Assembly (NCBI GenBank): GCA_015657535.1 | Contig: JADHZB010002041.1 | Location: 124,358 to 188,357 of the forward strand | Source of the DNA: Nephromyces sp. MM_2019 | Lineage: Eukaryota; Apicomplexa; Aconoidasida; Nephromycida | Reading direction: 5' to 3' | Length of the DNA stretch: 64,000 nucleotides | Shown: positions 35,801-48,900 of the stretch, one piece after another | Position numbering within the stretch: the stretch's first letter is position 1 | Layout: every line of letters begins with the position of its first letter | Notes under the pieces: model-generated | Database searches by the model: none | What the model was told of the DNA's origin: nothing | What the model saw: only the letters and a program-made list of their open reading frames with translations | Position numbers and translations under genes: made by a program

Positions 35801-38800
35801 TAATGTTTGTATACCCAATGCTATATGCTCCCACTTGTGTGTGCGCTTCTCCCTAAGCTTCCCTATACTTTATTCCCCCACCCTGAGCTATGCTTTCATC
35901 CTCTATGACAACAGCCTCTAAAGGCAGTTGCTAGGCTGATTTTTTCGCTGCACACACATGACATGGTGTATGTACATTCACATGGCCTTCACCTTTCTTC
36001 CCCCCCATTCCTCCCCAGCCACTCCTCTTTTCCTATCATCTTCTTATTGAGCCCTTCTCTCTTTACCCTCTGAAAATGGTCCAGGCTCTCCTCTGCATAT
36101 AGCGTCTAAAATCTCCTTCCTCTTGCTACGTGTTTCATAAACTTCTGTCGTTTTTTGCTTAAAAAAGCTGATTTTTTACGTAGAAAATTGGGAATGTTTG
36201 CAGGAGGAATCTATAGGAAAACTTTGTAGTGTAGACCCCAAAGTGCTCGCTTCTTCCTTACCCCAAAGTGCTGATATTTCTGATCTGGAGATTGTAAGTG
36301 TTTCTTTCAGTAGAAGAAAAAGTTGCACACACATATATATTTGAGTGTGTATGTAGCTATTTATCAAGACGCCCACTGGCATAAAGATGGGCGGATGATG
36401 CACACCAAGCACGGCAACATAGAAGTATTAGCACACACATCGGCACCCGCCCACGCAAGCATCAGCACACACGCCGACATGCACGCAGCTATCACCCACA
36501 CGCACGAACTTCAACACCCCCACGCACACCCACACTCGCACACTGACACCCCCAAGCACCCACACAAACACACACAAGTACCCCCACAGGCACACTGCCA
36601 CCCCCGCACACACACCAACACCCCCACCAACATTGACATCCCTACACACAAACATGCATTCCAACACATATTCATGCACCCCCACAGCCCTGTGCTCCCA
36701 CACACAAATCCCTACCCCCATAATAAAGTTTTTTCTCGCACGAGAATCCCTTTTTGTACACTCTTTCCTCTCCCATTTAACGCATATCTACACACGAAAC
36801 CTCCAATCTTCGCCTTCAACCCCAAATCACTCATTGAACTCTTCTCTTTACACACTGCTTAACAGATAGTCTCCAATATAACAAAGGAGGCCGAGCGTGT
36901 GTCTGTTTTCTTCAGTGCTAATAGGAAGGCTAATGAGAATAAGCAGATGAGCGAGAAGCTACTGATTTGCCTAGAAGCTTTAGATTTGACTTTCTCAGGC
37001 TTGGCACAGCTGAAGACCAAGAAAGAGGGGGTTTTCAGTAGAGTTTTCTCACAAATCAAAGAGTTAGCGCTGCTAACCATCAACGATGTGATTGAGCGGC
37101 GGTGAGTGTGTGTGTCAGCGGAGATAGGGAGCTTGAAGCAGTGTGTATATGTTTTTGGGATAGCTAGAGATAAGAAGTTTGAAGCAGTTTTATGTGCGTG
37201 TAGCTAGAGATAAGTGGCATTAGGCAGTGGTGTGTGGTGTTATTAGCTAGAGATAACTAGCTTTTCTATAGTATCTACTCAGGTTTGATGTGAGAGTGAA
37301 GTCGCACACACAGATTTGAAGCCTTTGGTAGATGGCTTATCTTGGGTTATAGCTTGAGAGATTTGAGCGTGTCATGCAGGATTATTGACCCGCTAAGGAG
37401 AATAAACTGCGGCTAGTCGTTTATTTGTTTAGATGTGTGTGTGTGTGTGTGTGTGATAATGTTTTATGCCTGTTTTCGGCGCTTCATTAATCGTTTTGGT
37501 AATGTATTCAGTTATCTATATGTGTGGGTACGTGCGTGTATGTGTGTGTGTCCGTGTGTGTATGTTTTGATTGTTTGCTTACGATTTCCTCTGCTTCTAG
37601 TGGTATTCCTAGTGTCAACTTGAGGTGAATGCTTTATACTCTCATTGATGAGTGTAAAGCGAAGAATCTACGCAGTTTAGTGGGTGTGTGCGAAATTTGA
37701 AGTTTCTCAGCCTCCACAGGAAAAACTGTTTGCTTGTTTAAGCAGAAAGCTTTAAGGAAGGCAGGAGGAGGTGAAGGAGATGATGTAGATGAAGATATAA
37801 TGAAGATATAATGAAGATTATGCATGCTATTGTGAAGACTGCTACTAAGAGGTTGAATTTAGGTTGTATGCAGAGTATCTCTTCGCGCTTCTGGAGGAGT
37901 GCTGCGTATGTTAAACCAAAAAGTTGAAGATTTTAACAAAACGGTGAGGAACTTTCAGAATGTTTTCTTGAGAGTTGATTGTGTTTGGGTGAATCCTCCA
38001 CTTGTGTGTTATTTGTGAGTATGGCTTTACTTGGTGTGTTTATCCAGATTCTTCCAAACTTTTTGTGTCACTTTGCTTCCAAACTGCGTGTGTGTGTCAA
38101 TTGCGTTTTCCTAACTGTTTATGTGTGTTTGTAGCGTTATATACTCTAAAGTTTGCAGTATCTTCATCTTTGACTTGTAGTACGCTAATGCAGGGAAAGT
38201 TAAGCCCAAGACGCTTCCTTCTTTATCAGATTAAGTGTTATATGTGTCTTTAAGTACTAGCGATGATAGGTGTCATATCCATGTGTGTTGATTGAGTTGA
38301 AAAGCTTTATATTATGCTATGTGTGTGTGCGTGCTCTCTCTGCCAGTCTGTTTATTTGGTGGAAAAAGTGTGACAGGGGTATGAAGTTTTTGTGTCTTTT
38401 GGAGCACAGAATATGATGTGTATGTGTTGTTGAGTGTGTGTCTATGTGTCTATTTGTGTGTGCCATTAGATATATTGCCGTATGTGTGTCTCTATATGCG
38501 TCTGCTTATGCTTTTGTGTGTGTATATACGTGTGCATCTGCTTGTGCATGCTGGGTTGAAATCTGTGTGCGCTAAACAAACCTTTTATATATATTTGTCT
38601 GTGTGTGTAATAAACCTGTGTGCGCTAAACAAACCTTTTATATATATTTGTCTGTGTGTGTAATTTTAGCTGCAATCAATAGGTGAAGCTCTTATATTAC
38701 ACAACCAATCAGCCTACAACTTATCAAAGGTTAAAGCTTTAAGTAAAGGCTTAGATAGTCGATTGGAGGAGGGTCTGCAGCTTTCAGAGGAGCTGCTAGT

Positions 38801-41800
38801 TGAGCGTTCAATGAGAAGCTCTCAGCTATCTGCCCTACGAAAGGAATTCAGTCTTCGTGAAGGTATTTTCTCCTTGATTTTATACTGCGTGTGTGTGTGT
38901 GTGTGTGTGAGCGTATGCTTTGATGTGTTTGGTTGCTTGTTTTGATGTGCGTGAATGTATATAACTGTGGGTATATCTCTGCACATGAATGTGTGCCTGG
39001 TTTAGTTGTTATTTATATATATTTAGGCCCTGCATTGGATGTGTATAATAGTTTTCCTCTTTCAAACATTCACTTGCTGAGTCTCTTTTCATAGCCTAAA
39101 CTCACTGGTTCTGTCTTTTAGTGTCGGTCTCTCCTACGTGCCACAAAATTTGCACTCGCTGCTGCACACCCGGACACAACCAAAATAATAAGCTCCCCCA
39201 CACACACAAATACCCACATGCCCACATAAGCACTCACTTCCTGGATCATTCACCCTCCATACCCCCCCCCGTATGTGTGTGTGACTCCTCCAAAAAAGCA
39301 TATTTTGTACTTTTTTGAAGTTTCATGACTGATTGATTGCTTGAAGCTTTTACAAAACTTCAGAAACACTTCAGAAGAAGCTGTTAGAAGCGTTGAACAA
39401 GCTGAAGATCTCCAATGAAAGCACACAGTGTTTGAAGGCTGCTCTCAATGACAGCTTCGCTATAGTTCAGAAATCTCAGCTTGAACTTACTTCAAGGTAG
39501 TGTGTGTGTGGAGTAGGAGAGTTTTATGTATGCATTGGGGTTAGTAGCTTAGAGGAGGGAAACTATGCTGATGTACTGTTTTAAAAAGCGTTAAAATGAG
39601 GCTGGTAACTAAGGAGATTGAGATCTTTTGGTAGCTATGAAGATGATGAAGATGATGAAGATGAAGGTGCTTGATATGATGAAGATAGTGAAGGTCCTGA
39701 TGGTGGAAGGTAGTCGTGTTCCTGGGCTTCCTATAAGCACCTTTACTTGCTTTTCTAGATGGCAATCAAGGAGGTAATACTTGTGTGTCGCAGAAGTCTC
39801 AATCTTTCAATAAGCCTGTTTATGTCTATATGCTCATTGACGCTAGAATATATTGGTTGTACTAAGCATGAAAGCTATGCTTCTTACACACCTACTTACC
39901 CTGACGCTTGAGCTTGTGTGTTGGGGTTCTTTAGTTTCACCACCTTAATACGCTTTGTATGCGTTGTATGGTATGGCTTGAGTTTGCTACCCAGTATATA
40001 CGCTTGCAGTATCCTACCATATATGTATACTTCCTACACCTAAAGCGACTGAAATATTCTGTGTGTGTGTGTGTGTGCGATTCGCAGTTATCAGCTGACC
40101 GAAGATGCTAGAAAGCATTCTGTAGAAATGCAGAGTAGACTCGATGATTGCATCAAGCAGATTCTTTTCGCGAAGAGTACAGCTTTCAAGCTGGCACATG
40201 ACACGCTAAAGGTACTCTACTTTGAGGCTTTATTATATGGTTTAACTGTGTGTGGATGTTTGTGTGTTGGTGTTTATGCCTTTATGTGAGTGCACAAATT
40301 TACATCATTGTGTGTGTTTTTTCATCCTTTTGGAATGCGGCTTGCGAAGATGGTAACTTCAGCTCTTCTTTTACGATTAATTGTTCAACTTGTGCGTACT
40401 ATGAGGGTGTGTGGGTGTACGCATATCTACTTTAGAAGTTTCTACTGCTTATCAGTAGTTATTATAGTGTGTAGTTGTGTGTAACTCGCTGAATAAGTGT
40501 GTGGAGGAGGTGTTTTGTGGAGATGATTCCTTCCTTAACCTTTTGATGCGACTTTGCTAAACTAAGGGACTCTACATTGGCATGTCCGTTATAACCACGC
40601 ACTAAATTCTGGCTGAGAACGATAGCCTAGCTAACTTAGTTTAGTTAGCCTTTTCTAGTTACCCTAGCTATTGGTTTTTTTTCATTTTAAAGTAGAAGTG
40701 TGTGTGTTGACGATATGCGACTTTTTGTGTTAGCAGAACACATTTTTTCACTAAAAATAAGCAGCTTTTGGATGCATGATGGAGATCTTTGTAAAAGAAG
40801 TGAAATTTACATCTCTTTTTGTCTCTATCTCATCTCTGTGTGTGTGTGTGTGTGCCTCTGTGTTTGTTTCTGTGTGTGTCTCTCTTTTTATTTCTTTCTC
40901 TCACTTCTCTCATCTCTCTGCCATAGTGTGTGTGCCTCTCTCTTCTCTGTAATCTTTCTCCCCCTCTTGGGAACAATAAACTGGAGGTTTTAGTGAAATG
41001 CTTTGTTTTCTGTGTGTGTGCTTTTGCGTGTTCCGTAGTTTCTGCGATCTTTTCAACGAAGCAACGATGGAGTTTTTATAGATAAAAGCTTCAAAGAGAG
41101 GGCAGAGCTTCATCAGAAAATCCTCATCAAAGTGTTGGTAGCTCAAGAAGACGTTGCGGTTGAAGCAAATTTGGGGCAGATATCTGGATTAGTGAGAGAA
41201 TTATTTGGTAAGTATATCTTTTATTTGTTTGCGTTTGTTTGTGTGTGTGTGTGTGTGTATGCGTTTATGTGTGTGCGTGCTCGTGGGTGCATGTGTTTGT
41301 GTGCTTTGGAGTAGTTTGAAAGTTTTAGATTACTTCACTCATGATTGAGGTGAAGATGTGATCAGCAGATTTATCAGTAAGAAGGATTTTTACCTGGTTT
41401 CTCGCTAGTTGTAATGCGTGTGTGTTTGTAATTGCTTCAGGGTATGTAATCGACACTTGTAACAATCGTGAAACCTATAGACTTTCTCAGGAAACTGCAC
41501 ACACTCGAGAGATCTCAGATCTGAAGTTAGTTTTGTTGCTCAGGAAACTTTGCGTGTGTATTTAGTGTGCTGGAGTGTATATATATGTGTGTCTGTGTGT
41601 CTGGTGGTATGCAACTGTATAGCTCTGTATTTTTGCGTTCATCTATGTTTCTTGATGTGCTTGTGTGTGTTGATTTATCTGTGTGCATTGGCTTATCTCT
41701 GTGTGCTCGTGTATCTCTCTGCGTGTAGGTGTATCAACCTGTCTGTCTGTGTGCATTGGCTTATCTCTGTGTGNNNNNNNNNNNNNNNNNNNNNNNNNNN

Positions 41801-42923
41801 NNNNNNNNNNNNNNNNNNNNNNNNNNNNNNNNNNNNNNNNNNNNNNNNNNNNNNNNNNNNNNNNNNNNNNNNNNNNNNNNNNNNNNNNNNNNNNNNNNNN
41901 NNNNNNNNNNTCGTGTATCTCTCTGCGTGTAGGTGTATCAACCTGTCTGTCTGTGTGTGTACCTCTGTATGCTTGCATATCCATGTATGTGTACCTATCG
42001 GTATGTTTATCCCAGTTCATACACCCCTATATCTATAGATATTTCTGCATCTGTGTGTGTGGGTGTGTGTGCTCCATCTGCATATATTATTATTATTATT
42101 ATGTCCATCTTTCTATCTTTTTGTGTGAATATTTCCCTTGCATGTGTGTGTTGCAGTCTTGTTGAGTGCAAAAGAACTATAAGGCTATAGACATCCCCCT
42201 TTATGCTCCTCATCATCAGGTATAGGCTTGAAGAACTGCAAGGCAGCTTCAACTCCCTCTATGCTTCTTCTGTTGAGCAGGCTAAGCAATTGGCTGCCAG
42301 TGAAACGGAGCTCTACACACTCAATGAAGCCTATCTCCTCTTTAAGCAACGAAATGAATCTTTAGCTGAAGAACTGAAGGAAAAAAATGCTGATTTCTCG
42401 CTTTTGGTGAATATTTGCTTTTTCTTTCTGTTTATTTCCCTTCTGCTGTATTTTTGATTATTTTTCTGCTGTTTTTTTTCTTCTTCTACCTCTTCTTCTT
42501 TCTGCTAAAAACTTTCTACATCTTTGCAGCGTTTTGCCCTTTTCATGTGTTTCTTTTGTTTGACATTTTGGTGATAAACTATAATGATGTATGTATGTGT
42601 GCGTAATCTGGGCGAGTCTGAGGCTTTCCAAGGTTGATTTGTGTGTGCGTAGAGTATTTTCTTTTAGAACATTACGTGTGTATATAGAGTGTTTTTTTTT
42701 ACACTTTGTGTATAAGTATGCGTTGGTGTGATTGCTAGTATTTGCGTGATTTAGTGTGAAAAAATGCGTGGATCTACATTTTTTTGTGGACGTTTTTGCA
42801 GGATGAAAAAGTAAATTCCCTCTCTAAAGAGCTTCAGCAAGTGAGGTTTTCCCTGTAAAATATCATTTCTTGTACACTCTGTAGGAGATAGCTCTGGTAT
42901 TTTCGTCTGTCAGATCGGCTGCA

Positions 42924-42971
<48 letters not shown>

Positions 42972-45900
42972 CACTGCGTTAGTAGCAGCTGCTTGCATGT
43001 TTGAAAAGAGGGGTGTATATACAGCTTTTATGTGTGTGTGCCTAACAAGATGCGTCTTTCTGCTTCTCCTGGCTTGCGGATTGTATCCATAAGATAGATA
43101 ATAGGAGCAGGGAGGAAGGAGGGGAACATGGAGGATAGGGAAAGTAGAAGAAGATGAAGAGGAAAAAGAAGATGAAGAGGAAGAGAAAGATGAAGATGAA
43201 AAAGAATCAAATTGAGCTGTGAGAGAAGTGTCTCAGCTACTCTATGGGGTAGTCTTTCAATTATTCGCTTTTGCAAATTTTCTCTAAAGTGGTGAGATGC
43301 TATTCTACAGGGCTGATTCCTACGGTTTCATTCACTTCATCTCAACTGTGAGTCTTCCTTGTGAGAAAATAAGCTGTTGAGGCTCAGACTAAACAATATA
43401 ATCAACTGTGTGTGTTTTTTGCAGTGTTTAGTGTTGGGAAATCTGAGTGAATCCCTGTGTGTGCACACCCTTCTCCCATGTTTTTTTTCTTTCTCTTGTC
43501 GTAGATGATGCATGTATGGCAGATCTACCCTCCTCGCTTCACTAAGTCCCTCCTCTATCGCTGTATACACAGCTGTATTTTCTTGCTCTGATGCGTGCAC
43601 GATAGGCGATCAGTTTAAGGGCATCTTTTCAATATGGCAGCATGATAAGGGCTGCTCATCACACACACGCGCGCAAAGACGACGTTCTGCGCAAGAAAAC
43701 GATACAGCATGCGCAAAGACCGGGAGAAACATGCACACAGACAAGATTCACACACAGACACTCAAATAAGCACACACAGCCACACGTGTGTATACAACAC
43801 CTCTCACTGGGCAGAATATCACCTCCTCCCCTCCACATGCGCACATCCATCACAAATCTGTCTCCCTCGCATTTTGTTTTTCACCTTCCTGCTGCGCTTC
43901 ACCATCGCTAGTATAACATAAATGTGAATTTGTCGCGTTTTTTCTGTTTTTCGCTGTTTTTCAACAAGCGAGTCTTCTTAATCTTCCACATCTTCTTTGG
44001 CACCTACCTCTACTTCATCTTTAACATCTGCTTCTTCTACCTCTTATTCAGGAAGAGGAGCGATTTCATAGCGAATTAGACGGTTTTAAGCGAAATATTG
44101 ACATGTTGAAGGCTGAAAACCTTTGTTTTCAAGAAATTATCGAGCAAAAAACCATCGAATATGACGATTTATCGAAAGATAGAAGAAACAGCGTAGAAGA
44201 GTGTGGAAATCTAAGAAAAGAGTTGAAGAAGCTGGCAGAGTCGAAGGAGAATTTGCGCACAGAAACTGAGGAGACTCTTATGAAAAAACATGCTGAAAAC
44301 GCCGAAACTCTACGAAAGCTCCTGTTGATAAATGAAGAATGCAGTAAGTTGAGAAATGAGAATGAAGAAGTGAGAAAAATGTATGAAAATGCGCAAGAAA
44401 CTGTAAAATCTGAGAAATTGAGGTTTTCCTCTTCTTCTCAAAGAGCTGCGGAGTTTCTGGCCCAAATTGAGGAGCTTAAGGCATCAGAGGAGCTTTTGAA
44501 GAGCAGCGTGAGAATTAGTGTGTGTGTGAAAGAATAAATTGGAGATTTTTCTGTATAGTGGTTGTGATGGAGTCACTCGTGTGTGTGAGAATTGAAGAAT
44601 TGGCTGAATGTGTGTGAGCTATGGTGTTGTGCGGATGCTTTGGGGGAAATTTAGGGGGAAGCTGAATGCTTATGAATGAAAGAGAGACTGAGGTAGAGAG
44701 ATAGAGAGAGAAGGAGAAATAAACGCGTACGATGTCCACATGAGTGAGATACATGCACACACACACGTTTAAGATAATGGAGCAAAAGCAAACGCTAGTT
44801 TATATATTACCAATACACCTTTAGTATTCTTGCTGAGGTTTCTCTGAGTGGCACACACTCGCCCTATGTTTCGTGTGGATAATATGCGTCGTGTGTGTGC
44901 AAAAGTGATTCCTTAGCTTTCCTCTTTGTGTGCTTTTGCCAGTTTTTGCCGTGAAAGAGGGATTACTTTGCTTGAAGTTTGGGGTTTGTGATGGAAAACG
45001 CATTAAGTATATTTTAAAGGATTTATCCTCTAGCAATATTTTTTATATTTTGCTGATTGATGTATATACATCAAATACATCTTTAACCCCTTGAACTTGA
45101 TTTTTTCTTATCCTCATCTTCATCTTCAAAATCTGCATATTCTTTGTCTTTTTCATCTTCTTTTTCATTTTCTTCAGCGTCTGCTTCTTCTTTTTCACCT
45201 TGCTTATCTTCATGTTTTTCATATTCATGTCGCTCTTCTTCAAAAGCTCCATCTTCATCTCCAATTTCATCTTTTTCTCATTCTGCTCCTGCTTCATCTC
45301 AGGCACGCACTCTTTGTATAAGAAATCAATGGATTTGTGTTTCGTGTTCATCCCCTAAAACTGTGTTTTCTCTGCTTTAAATGTATGTGTTTTAAGGTTG
45401 AAGAACTCAAAAGGATTGTGCAGGATCAAAGGGAGGAATTGGAGGAAAATAGAGCAAAAGAGCTGCGTTTAAGTGAAGATAATAAGGAAAAACTTTCTTC
45501 AATGTAAATATCTACTTGTTGCTGCTTATATTGAATGCGTGTGATTGTTGTTCGCTGGCATTTAAGCTATTTTTTATGATGTAAGGAGAGCTGGAAATTG
45601 TAGCATTCTTTGATACTTTAAAGAGTTTGATTGCCTATGTGTATGTTAAACAGAGTGTTTTGGTAGGTTTGGTGGGCTGTGTGTATATGTTTTCTCTTTT
45701 GTTTGATTCTTACTGTTGCTCTATCTCAGTCTGTTTGCATAGCTCTATTACTGTATGTGGTTTGCAGTAACTCTCTTTCTATATCTTATTATCTCTCATT
45801 ATCCATTGTTACCCCTCACAAAACCTCTCTTAATCCCATTATCCCTCTCACTATCTCTCTTCATATCTGTCTCTCTCTCACTATCTTCTACTCTCTTTCG

Positions 45901-48900
45901 CCCCCCCATCGCATACACACACATACACATACTGCGCACTCTTTTCACTCTTAGGAATGAGGAGTTGGCTGCTCTTAAGCTTCAGGAACGCACACTCATT
46001 CAGCGAAATAATCTCTTAATTGAAGACTTTGAGCTTTCTCGCTGCCGTGAGAAGGAGGCGATTACGAGTAAAGAAGAGATGAAACAGGAGGCGATTGCCT
46101 TACAAAATCAGCACAATGAGCTCGTCTTCAAACTTGAATTGCTCAACGAGGAATCTGCCCAAAAAGCCTCCATTATCTCAAGACTGGAGGGCGAAAAGAC
46201 CGAAGATGAACGGAAGAAGAAGAACTTGGTGTGTGTGTGTGTGTGCGAAAAGTAGAGGAGCTGATCAAAGTTGTGTCAATTTATGGGCTAATATGGGGAA
46301 GATTCAAAATTTGAGATTCTATGTGTGGTTGTGTGCGTATCTGTGGGAATTTGTGTGGGAGTGTATGTGTACGCGTGTGCGTGTGTACGCGTGTGCGTGT
46401 GTACGCGTGTATTTTGCATGAGCATTTATATGCATATCTCCTGTTTTTTTGTTTGTGATGTGTTTTTGATGATTTTAATGGGGGGGTTTTGCTTGTTAGA
46501 GGGTACAAGTACAACTTCTTCACATATTTTTGAATCTCAATTGATGTGTGTGCCGATTTTCCTCTTCTGTCAAGATTGTACTCTGTTGCTGTGTATTGTT
46601 GCACAGACACACCTATATATGAACATCAGCATGAGGACGTGCAAAAACACACAAAAGAAGTTGAAGACACCGATTGCCACGAACAGATACGCACACACAC
46701 ACGCCTCACACACTCACACACTCACAAACCCAAAAGCCCTTCCACACCCATGACACACACACACGTGTAGCCTAACCCCCTAACATATGAATGTGCCGAT
46801 TTTTGCAGGAGGAAGAACTTAGGAAACTGCAGCAAACTGCTGCTAATATTGAACAGAAGCTCATAGAGCTACAGCATCAGAAGGAAGAATTGCAACAAAT
46901 TCGCACACACAATGAAGAAGAAATTGAAAATATGAGGCTTTCTTTGCAGGCAAAAGATGAGAAGATGAGCTCTTTAGTTAGCGAATTAGAGAGGAAGTTG
47001 AAGTCGCTGGTAGGAGATTTTGTTGCTTTTGAAGATTTTCCTTAGTCTTCAAGCAGTGGAACTCAATGGAGATGAGATTGCTGTGTGTAGAATCACTTTT
47101 TTGCTTGCTTTTTGGTGTGTGCTGATTTTATGGTTTTTTTTATGGAGTAGCTTGGTAGTGCTTCTAGGAGAAGTGTGTGTGTGTGGGTTTTAGTGTTTGT
47201 GAGTGTATGTTATTGCGTATGTGTATTCTTGTATCGGTGTGTGTTTGTGTATATGCATATGTGGGTGCGTAAGTGTGTGTGCACATGTATGCATGGGTAT
47301 CTTTGCGTGTGTGTACGCGTTGATTTTCTCCTCTTTCTTCTGGATGATATATTTTTTCAGTTCTTTTAAGGAACATGTATGCGTGTGTATATGTGTTTCA
47401 TGTGTACTATGCCATCTCTCTGTGTTATGACATAAATAGATGTCTTTTGAAACATGTACTATACTACACCAAGCTCTGTGTGTGTGTGTGCTCTCAAAAT
47501 CTCTCGCTGATGATACTATACAGTGCTTTCTCTAGGGAAGGTATTTACGGCGTAAAGTTTGCAGGTTATTACACCAATTTCCTCTCTTCATACTTTCCGC
47601 TTTCTCATCATTTTTTATGGAATTTTGTGAATTTTGCTTGATTTTAGGATGAACAGAACTTCACACTAAATGATAGCAATGCCAAGCTTAAAGCAGAGAT
47701 TACAATGGTAAACGCTGCAAAAGCTGAGATTCATCAGAAATTTCTTACTATACACAAAACATATTCAGCTAACCTTGAGGAGGCTCAGAAGCTGCAAGCT
47801 TCAGTGATTTCCTTGGAGGAGGTTTGGATGTAGATTTCCTTTTTAAAGGGGTTAAAGAGGAATTTAAAGATTTTCAGCGTTGAAATGGGGTTTTTGACTT
47901 TTTTGGGGGAATTTGATGCTTTGTTTGGAGGTTTTTGACGCTGTCTTTTGATTTTTAATGATTTTGTTGGAAATTATCTTGTTTTTTTATATTTCTTAGT
48001 TTTCTTTGGGATTTGTAGCTATTTTAGAGGTTTATGATACTTTTTTGAATTTTTTTACGAATTTTTTAACTTTTTCGGAGGTTTTTTTTGATGCTTTTTT
48101 GGACATTTGCAGTATTTGTGGGCTTCTTCGTTTTTTTTATGTTTTTGTTTTTTTTGGAGGTTTTTCTTTCTAGGTTTAGTTACCTTTTTCGATTTTTGTT
48201 GTACTTTTCTGGCAGATTTTGCTTTTCTTTATATTTTCCCTTCTTCAGTTTAAAATATCCTCTCTTATTTTAAAACTTCTCCATCCCCCCTGATTGCAGC
48301 GATATTTGCTTTTTTTCGAGGTTTTTTCTAAGTTTCTTAGGATTCTATGTATAATATAACCAAATCCGAAGATCTGCACTTTTGCCTGAAATTCCTAGCC
48401 TTCTGTTTTGCTCGATCAAAAACCCTACTCCTTCTCAGACGATATACACTAGGGATTTAGCAGCAGATTTTTTGAAAGTATTTCTTATTTTGTGTGAATT
48501 TGCTGTAGGAGGTGGGGTCTCTGAAAAAGCTAATTTCAATGGACAACTTGAAAAAATCTTATGAGGATTTGAGTAGGCAAAATGAAGTGTATAAGATGGT
48601 AAGAAGGAGCTTATTTGGTAGTTTAGATTTCGCTATTTTTATTACGTTTATGCTGATGAAGTTTTTGTTGTCAAAAAGCCGATTTTGAGCTTCTTAAGGC
48701 CTTTTTTTGTGTTGAGCTTGGTGTGTGAAGGATGCAGTGGGGTTTCTTTTTTTTTCCGGTGAGGCTGTGTGTGTGTGCTCTTGGTGAAAGTGAAATTTCA
48801 CTAGAGCACTGATTATTGACTGCTGAAAGCTGCTGAAGCGTGTGCAATCCTTCATTTGTTAGATTAGATTGATTTATATTTTGTATTGAAGTGGTGGTGG

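Noticed and set aside
36323..36862. 179-codon His/Pro/Thr-rich frame
   Set aside because: It is a CA-rich intron tract between exons 36204-36293 and 36866-37101, which join in phase without it.
41550..42165. Cys/Leu/Val-rich frames across the N run
   Set aside because: They are TG-repeat translations across undetermined bases in an intron.
45043..45351. Lys/Met/Glu-rich 102-codon frame on the minus strand
   Set aside because: It is the antisense of a TTC/ATC low-complexity tract within an intron of the plus-strand gene and has no splice support.
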